Notes under the pieces: model-generated
What the model was told of the DNA's origin: nothing
Seen by the model: the letters and a program-made list of their open reading frames with translations, nothing else
Database searches by the model: none
Source of the DNA: Thermoflexales bacterium
GTDB taxonomy: Bacteria; Chloroflexota; Anaerolineae; Fen-1058
Direction: 5' to 3'
DNA length: 9,079 nt
Assembly (NCBI GenBank): GCA_030834835.1
Contig: JAUQXD010001321.1
Location: forward strand, 1 to 9,079
Shown here: positions 5,901 through 9,079 of the stretch, piece by piece
How positions within the stretch are numbered: position 1 is the stretch's first letter
Layout of the letters: every line of letters starts with the position of its first letter
Made by a program: the position numbers and the translations under genes

Positions 5901-8609
5901 TTCAAGAAATCGGCGGACTTCTCCATCGATCACATCAGCGCCCTGCTCAACAGCGTGGACCTGGATCAGGTGATTTTCCAGACCCCCCTGGCCTATGGTC
6001 AGTCGCCGACGGCCATGCAGCTGACGCCCGATCGGCTTGCGGCCCAGACCGAAGGCGGCACCTGGGCGTCGATGTTCGATCGGTATTCATTGTTCAACGC
6101 CAATGAAGTGGTCGGAGGCATCGCCTGGTATCTGGTGCTATTCCTGTTGGGATTGATCGCCTTCCCGATTGTTTATACCGTTTTTTCAGGGCTGCCCGAC
6201 CGGGGTTATCCGTTGATGCGGCTGGCCGGGTTGATCATTGCGGCCTGGCTGGCCTGGATTTTGGGCAGCTTAAAACTTTTGCCGTTCACGGCGTTGACTC
6301 TCTGGCTGTGCATTGGTCTGATTCTGGCGCTCAGCGCCGGCCTGGCGTACCGCCAGCGCGCCGATCTACGCCAGTACTTCCAGTCGCATTGGAAGCACGT
6401 TCTGATTACGGAAGCCGTCTTCCTGGTGCTCTTCCTGTTCAGCCTGTCTATTCGACTCGGCAACCCCGACCTGTGGCACCCCTGGCTGGGTGGCGAAAAG
6501 CCGATGGACTTTGCGTTCTTCAACGCGACCCTGAAGGCCGTTTACTTTCCGCCTGAACATCCATGGTTTTCCGGGCATTACATCAACTACTATTACTATG
6601 GCTACGTCATCGCCGCGGTTCCCACCAAACTGCTGGGACTGCTGCCGTCCGTTGCGTATAACCTGATCCTGCCCGCCTGGTTCGCCATGATCGGAGTCGG
6701 CGTCTTCTGTGTTGGATTCAACCTGGTCGCGGGTCTGCACCAGCGCCCAACACACAGGGAGCCTGATCGGGCCGCCGGCCGATCGGGTTGGCTGAATCGC
6801 ACTGATGTGGCTTCGCGCTTGCCTTATCTCGCCGGCCTGATCGCGCTGATCGCCGTGCTGATATTTGGCAACCTGCATGAAGTCCGCATGTTGTGGAAGT
6901 ACCTGCCAGAAGCCACAGCGCCTGAAGCGGATCTATCATCTTTCAGTGAACGGGCGGGAGCCTTCATCGGCGGCGCCAGCCAGGTGTTGAGCGGAGAAAT
7001 GCCGCTGCCTGGCGATAACGGGCGGTGGTATTTTGAGGCCTCGCGACCGATCTTGACTGATGGGCCAGATACGCCGATTGCGGAATTCCCCTATTTCACA
7101 TTCCTGTATGGCGACCTGCATCCGCACCTGTTGACGATGCCGTTCTATGCGCTGGCCCTGGGTTGGATGCTAAGTCTATTGTTGATGCCTTTCTCCAGCC
7201 TGAAATGGCCTCATCGAATCCTCAGTCTGGCGGTCGCCGGTCTGATCTTTGGCAGTTTTCGAGCCTTTCACACCTGGGATTTTCCAACCTTCCTGGGGCT
7301 GGGGGCGCTGGTTATATTCTGGATGACCTGGCGTACCAGAACCGACTCGATCCAGCGGACGATTCAGGTACTCTTTGTTTATGAACTGGCATTTGCGGGG
7401 CTGGCCATTGCGGCCTACTGGCCGTTTGCGCAGTGGTTCAAGACCGAATACGTTTCACTTCAGTTGTGGAATGGATTCAGGACGCCTTTGATCGATTATG
7501 TGTTTGTATTTGGCCTGGCGCTGTTCACGCTGATCAGTCTCCTCGTCCGCGATTTGTCTTCCGACCTGCAGGCCGAATATCGGCGTTGGGTTACCGCTTC
7601 AAGACGGTATGCCGGGGGATTTTTGAGTAAGTGGCATCTGAAGCGGTATGGGGTGATGCTGGTGATCGCCTATGTTTTGTACGTGCTCTGGCTGGCTGAC
7701 TTTCAGGTGCTGGCTTTTGGATTCCCGCTGCTTACGGGAATCACCTATCTAATCTTCTTTCGACGCGATTTGTCGGCCCTGCGGCGAATGACCTTGCTCC
7801 TGTTCGGACTCGGGCTGGCCATCACCCTGTTCGTTGAAGTCTTCGTCTTAAAAGGTGACACCGGCCGATCTAACATGGTGTTTCGTTTCTACAACCAGGC
7901 CTGGTTCATGTTTGGCCTGGCCATCAGCCTGGCGCTGGTGGATTTGTTGCCTCGCTTGCCCGGCTGGTCGCACCCGGCTAAATACGTTTGGAGCGTCTGC
8001 CTGGGTGTGCTGCTGCTGGGCGCGGCCAGTTATCCGTTGATTGCGACCGACAAGAAAATGACCGATCGCTGGCCTGACATTCAAAACCCGCCGCATACGC
8101 TGGATGGCGCGGCCTTTATGCTGGGCGACACGGTCAGCAAGATCTCCGCCGTATACAACGACGAAGATCGCCCGCTTAACCTGGGTCAAGATTATGCGGC
8201 CATTCTGTACATGCAGGACCACGTTGACGGGACACCGGTGATCGTGGAAGGGCATACCGGCGAATACCGCTGGGGGGGGCGCTTCTCAATTCATACTGGC
8301 CTGCCAGCGGTTGTGGGCTGGAGCTGGCATGTTCGGCAGCACAATTCGCTGCTGGATGGGGCCATTGTCGACAGGCGGATCGAAGCCGTCGATAATTTCT
8401 ACAACACTTCAGACAGCCAGGCCGCCCGACAGTTCTTGAACAAGTATCAGGTTCGGTATGTGATCGTCGGCGATCTGGAACGCGCCTATTACGCGCCGGA
8501 AGGGCTGGCCAAATATGCCGACATGGTCAATCAGGGGACATTGCGGATAGTGTTCGGCGACAATACGCCCGATACGACCACGATCTACGAGGTCACCAAC
8601 AGCCAGTAA
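2991..8609 (+). CDS. Giant fused membrane protein: HHH-like N-terminus, GT-C (PMT_2-like) glycosyltransferase and DUF2298/YYYxG domain
   Basis: 1872 residues, predicted inner-membrane enzyme of lipid-linked sugar transfer; donor and acceptor unknown. Residues 7-64 resemble two helix-hairpin-helix units of the ComEA/HHH_3 kind (D-L-N-T-A-D at 10-15); 67-121 is a Pro-rich linker. Residues 130-557 hold about 11-12 membrane segments with GT-C marks: R145, W-D152-E153 and H158-P-D-E161 in the first outer loop, the N-R-R-V-G-L-L-A-A-A segment (249-258) and R-Y-M-R-Y (483-487). Residues 560-1035 are soluble, with tandem beta-sandwich modules (about 634-716 and 743-841), then a part with Y-x-V-I-P-S-N-R, P-R-L-P-L-R-Y-P and F-T-V-Y-D-H-P that I recall following Chloroflexi PMT proteins. 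Residues 1040-1690 are DUF2298-like: G-G-E-K-P-M-D (1167-1173), YYYYG (1200-1204), G-D-L-H-P-H (1374-1379), W-D-F-P (1429-1432), N-M-V-F-R-F-Y-N-Q-A-W (1628-1638). The C-terminal soluble part has Y-R-W-G-G-R-F and T-G-L-P-A-V-V-G-W. Start ATG chosen by AAGG 8 nt upstream. Confidence 0.9.
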   Translation: MTDKIQSTIDLNTADEPTLVKRLKISNRLAKRIITLRPYQSVDQLNKIWGLDPDVLRRILPLVSVSQPDITPAPETADIPPASAAQPVEPMPPAVSQISLPPTALSRPTSFEKTIVQPIPKSVDRGSWKTSLALVLILLVGAYFRFTGLNWDENHHQHPDERFITMVTDQIRGVDGLAAYFNTQASSLNPLRMGSYTYGMFPLFLTRLVAEWVKMTNYDSITLVGRALSGLFDLAAVWMLYLLGKRLYNRRVGLLAAALGAATVLPIQLSHYYAVDSFSTVFVVAALYFSLQALPFDVPGEKLSRSNWFYFGLFGLIVGLAGACKVNTLPVFGVIILAGIVRLIARWQKSDFRAVLKMILVGWALAAGVAFLSFRVFQPYAFSGPGFLGIGLNQDWVKVIQEVTDQVAGNSDWPPNTHWTNRPITYAWTNMVTWGLGVPLGLAGWLGWAWAAWRMWKGDWRRHLLPFAWVAAYFFWQNAMFWRYMRYFMPIYPLIILFAAWALMEIYDRTRDSRVRLLANGLQFARQLSDWRHVWPGAAGLLALVIVLIGTYAYAAAFTRIYNRPITRVAASRWMLSNVPGPLNVIVESPQGSQSYPVSVSNQQVVEPGSAANTNLSILQTGTTSRITTAAVRQIGVSLYFRLSRDEAGEDILTEGRLAVYDDNQDGQQTAAFGDVDLVPGETYYLHYRLHTGSQVSLSNVTLRNVEQVDQALPIDLNLQSQPPGLLQGVFPVTPETSIVLNRLSIENFQQVFVPTATTLKVSILQEGDEANPLVEASQTLEFSEPGLRLAPTFDFAPLNLTGGQTYQVRYEILQGAPLRLSGESFALETSWDDALPLNVDRYEAQGGIYTPLNLELYEPDTPAKREAMIRILADSNYLVIPSNRAYDAMPRLPLRYPMTLKYYQALFNCECSGDDLENRAYGLNVPFKSSLGFDLVAKFESLPALGPLVFPDQSADESFTVYDHPKIMIFKKSADFSIDHISALLNSVDLDQVIFQTPLAYGQSPTAMQLTPDRLAAQTEGGTWASMFDRYSLFNANEVVGGIAWYLVLFLLGLIAFPIVYTVFSGLPDRGYPLMRLAGLIIAAWLAWILGSLKLLPFTALTLWLCIGLILALSAGLAYRQRADLRQYFQSHWKHVLITEAVFLVLFLFSLSIRLGNPDLWHPWLGGEKPMDFAFFNATLKAVYFPPEHPWFSGHYINYYYYGYVIAAVPTKLLGLLPSVAYNLILPAWFAMIGVGVFCVGFNLVAGLHQRPTHREPDRAAGRSGWLNRTDVASRLPYLAGLIALIAVLIFGNLHEVRMLWKYLPEATAPEADLSSFSERAGAFIGGASQVLSGEMPLPGDNGRWYFEASRPILTDGPDTPIAEFPYFTFLYGDLHPHLLTMPFYALALGWMLSLLLMPFSSLKWPHRILSLAVAGLIFGSFRAFHTWDFPTFLGLGALVIFWMTWRTRTDSIQRTIQVLFVYELAFAGLAIAAYWPFAQWFKTEYVSLQLWNGFRTPLIDYVFVFGLALFTLISLLVRDLSSDLQAEYRRWVTASRRYAGGFLSKWHLKRYGVMLVIAYVLYVLWLADFQVLAFGFPLLTGITYLIFFRRDLSALRRMTLLLFGLGLAITLFVEVFVLKGDTGRSNMVFRFYNQAWFMFGLAISLALVDLLPRLPGWSHPAKYVWSVCLGVLLLGAASYPLIATDKKMTDRWPDIQNPPHTLDGAAFMLGDTVSKISAVYNDEDRPLNLGQDYAAILYMQDHVDGTPVIVEGHTGEYRWGGRFSIHTGLPAVVGWSWHVRQHNSLLDGAIVDRRIEAVDNFYNTSDSQAARQFLNKYQVRYVIVGDLERAYYAPEGLAKYADMVNQGTLRIVFGDNTPDTTTIYEVTNSQ
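4893..5513 (+). repeat. Tandem duplication of an extracytoplasmic beta-sandwich module
   Basis: Within the giant protein, residues 678-714 and 801-837 align without gaps at a constant offset of 123. Identical pairs are L678/L801, G681/G804, T683/T806, Y684/Y807, Y688/Y811, G693/G816, L698/L821, S699/S822, D710/D833, A712/A835, L713/L836 and P714/P837 (12 of 37). Upstream of this core the second copy is longer. The strand-rich G-[EQ]-T-Y-x-[LV]-x-Y motif is typical of jelly-roll/carbohydrate-binding-like or Ig-like sandwiches. It lies on the outer face if the GT-C half has the usual topology. Confidence 0.6.
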
Positions 8610-8619
8610 GAGCGCGTGA

Positions 8620-8669
8620 TGTCGTCGGGCCTTTTCCCGAGACTACCAGGCAGTCGCCGCCAGACGACA
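8620..8669 (+). other. Stem-loops in the spacer between the two membrane-protein genes
   Basis: TCGGG (8625-8629) pairs with CCCGA (8636-8640) around CCTTTT, and GTC (8621-8623) with GAC (8641-8643) extends the stem past one bulged G. Alternatively TGTCGTC (8620-8626) pairs with GACGACA (8663-8669), the last base touching the ribosome-binding site of the next gene. The two pairings share bases 8625-8626, so they compete. No T-run follows, so a terminator is unlikely and read-through into the next gene is expected. Confidence 0.3.
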
Positions 8670-8675
8670 AGGAAG
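8669..8675 (+). promoter_or_regulatory. Ribosome-binding site for the gene at 8685
   Basis: AAGGAAG, with AGGA as its Shine-Dalgarno core, ends 9 nt before the ATG at 8685. It is the only strong purine-rich match in the 75-bp spacer and supports that start. Confidence 0.6.
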
Positions 8676-8684
8676 ATTCCTCCC

Positions 8685-9079
8685 ATGCATTATTGGTTCC
8701 GACAAAAGCAATGGCCGCCGCACTTGTTTAGCCTGCTCATTCTCGTCGGCATTATATTTTATGCACTCGTCGAGTCGGGCCTAGACGAGTTTGCGTATCC
8801 CGATCAGGCCGGCTGTTTTGTGGCCGCGTTTATGTGGATTATTTACACGGCCAGAGACGCGATCCGATCGATCGCTCAGGTTGACTTCCGACAGATGAGA
8901 ATACATCCAGCCTGGCTGTTGGTGCTGGTTGCGTTGATCCTCCGCTATTCGGCTTTTTCCATTTTTCCGCCGGCAAATCAGACTGGTTTTGAGGAATTAC
9001 AGACAGGCACGATCGTCTATCGCATGCTACTGACGAACGAATTGCCCATCGAATTCCGCTTCACCAATCTGTTAGGCTT
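8685..9079 (+). CDS. 5' part of a polytopic membrane protein, probable GT-C/GT39-type glycosyltransferase (partial)
   Basis: The frame from the ATG at 8685 stays open to the window end, giving 131 residues plus two bases of the next codon. Three hydrophobic segments are visible: about 14-30 (LFSLLILVGIIFYALV), 43-55 and 76-94. After the third comes F-P-P-A-N-Q-T-G-F-E103-E104-L-Q-T-G, then Y-R-M-L-L-T-N-E-L-P-I-E-F-R. This matches the layout of Chloroflexota GT39/PMT_2-like proteins, in which a helix is followed by P-P-x-x-x-x-D-E-A, a G, then a short helix and G-x-x-P-x-F; here E103-E104 stand where D-E is usual. It starts 75 bp after the giant glycosyltransferase gene on the same strand, probably in one operon. 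Codon choice looks slightly richer in AGA, ATA and CTA than the preceding gene, but the sample is small. The family call is inference from the N-terminus only. Confidence 0.65.
   Translation, partial: MHYWFRQKQWPPHLFSLLILVGIIFYALVESGLDEFAYPDQAGCFVAAFMWIIYTARDAIRSIAQVDFRQMRIHPAWLLVLVALILRYSAFSIFPPANQTGFEELQTGTIVYRMLLTNELPIEFRFTNLLG

Noticed and set aside
6366..6878. Antisense open frame of 170 residues opposite the DUF2298 half
   Set aside because: Lies opposite conserved membrane-protein motifs including YYYYG; rich in Q, R and H as expected for the complement of a hydrophobic coding frame.
1..9079. CRISPR arrays, tRNA or rRNA genes, insertion-sequence ends, attachment sites
   Set aside because: No regularly spaced DNA repeats, tRNA-like cloverleaf, transposase or terminal inverted repeats were seen in reading both strands; the only repeats are protein-level ones inside genes and short ones in the leader.

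Overview
The window most likely comes from a member of the Chloroflexota (Anaerolineae/Caldilineae-like), read as a moderately GC-rich genome. Three things point there. Exported proteins carry a short C-terminal L-P-L-V-R tail that I recall from Chloroflexota secreted proteins. A very large membrane protein carries the DUF2298 / 'Chlor_Arch_YYY' signature (YYYxG), a family I know mainly from Chloroflexi and some Archaea. A secreted beta-helix protein has the C-S-x-G-x-N / DPLLGPL / SPAID / DIGAYE pattern common in that phylum. All calls are from reading the sequence; no database search was run.

Layout, all genes on the + strand. (1) 1-105 is the 3' end of an exported protein ending in LYLPLVRKS. 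(2) 168-2588 is a complete 806-residue secreted right-handed beta-helix protein with a choice-of-anchor Q-like module, a proprotein-convertase P-like domain and a tail ending LLPLVRR. (3) 2589-2990 is a 402-bp gap with a sigma70-type promoter candidate and two clear hairpins, read here as a structured leader. (4) 2991-8609 is a giant 1872-residue polytopic membrane protein: a helix-hairpin-helix-like N-terminus, a GT-C (PMT_2/ArnT-like) glycosyltransferase half, two tandem beta-sandwich modules and a soluble domain, then a complete DUF2298 half. (5) 8610-8684 is a short spacer with stem-loops and no convincing terminator. (6) 8685-9079 is the 5' part of another polytopic membrane protein resembling the start of a GT39-type glycosyltransferase, cut by the window end.

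The second half of the window reads as a cell-envelope glycosylation locus with two or more lipid-linked-sugar-type (GT-C) glycosyltransferases in a probable operon. The first half encodes exported, probably surface-exposed repeat proteins. That the latter are substrates of the former is inference from adjacency only. The most unusual items are the single-chain fusion of HHH, PMT and DUF2298 modules, the internal duplication between the two membrane halves, the shared C-terminal LPLVR tail, and the structured leader before the giant gene.
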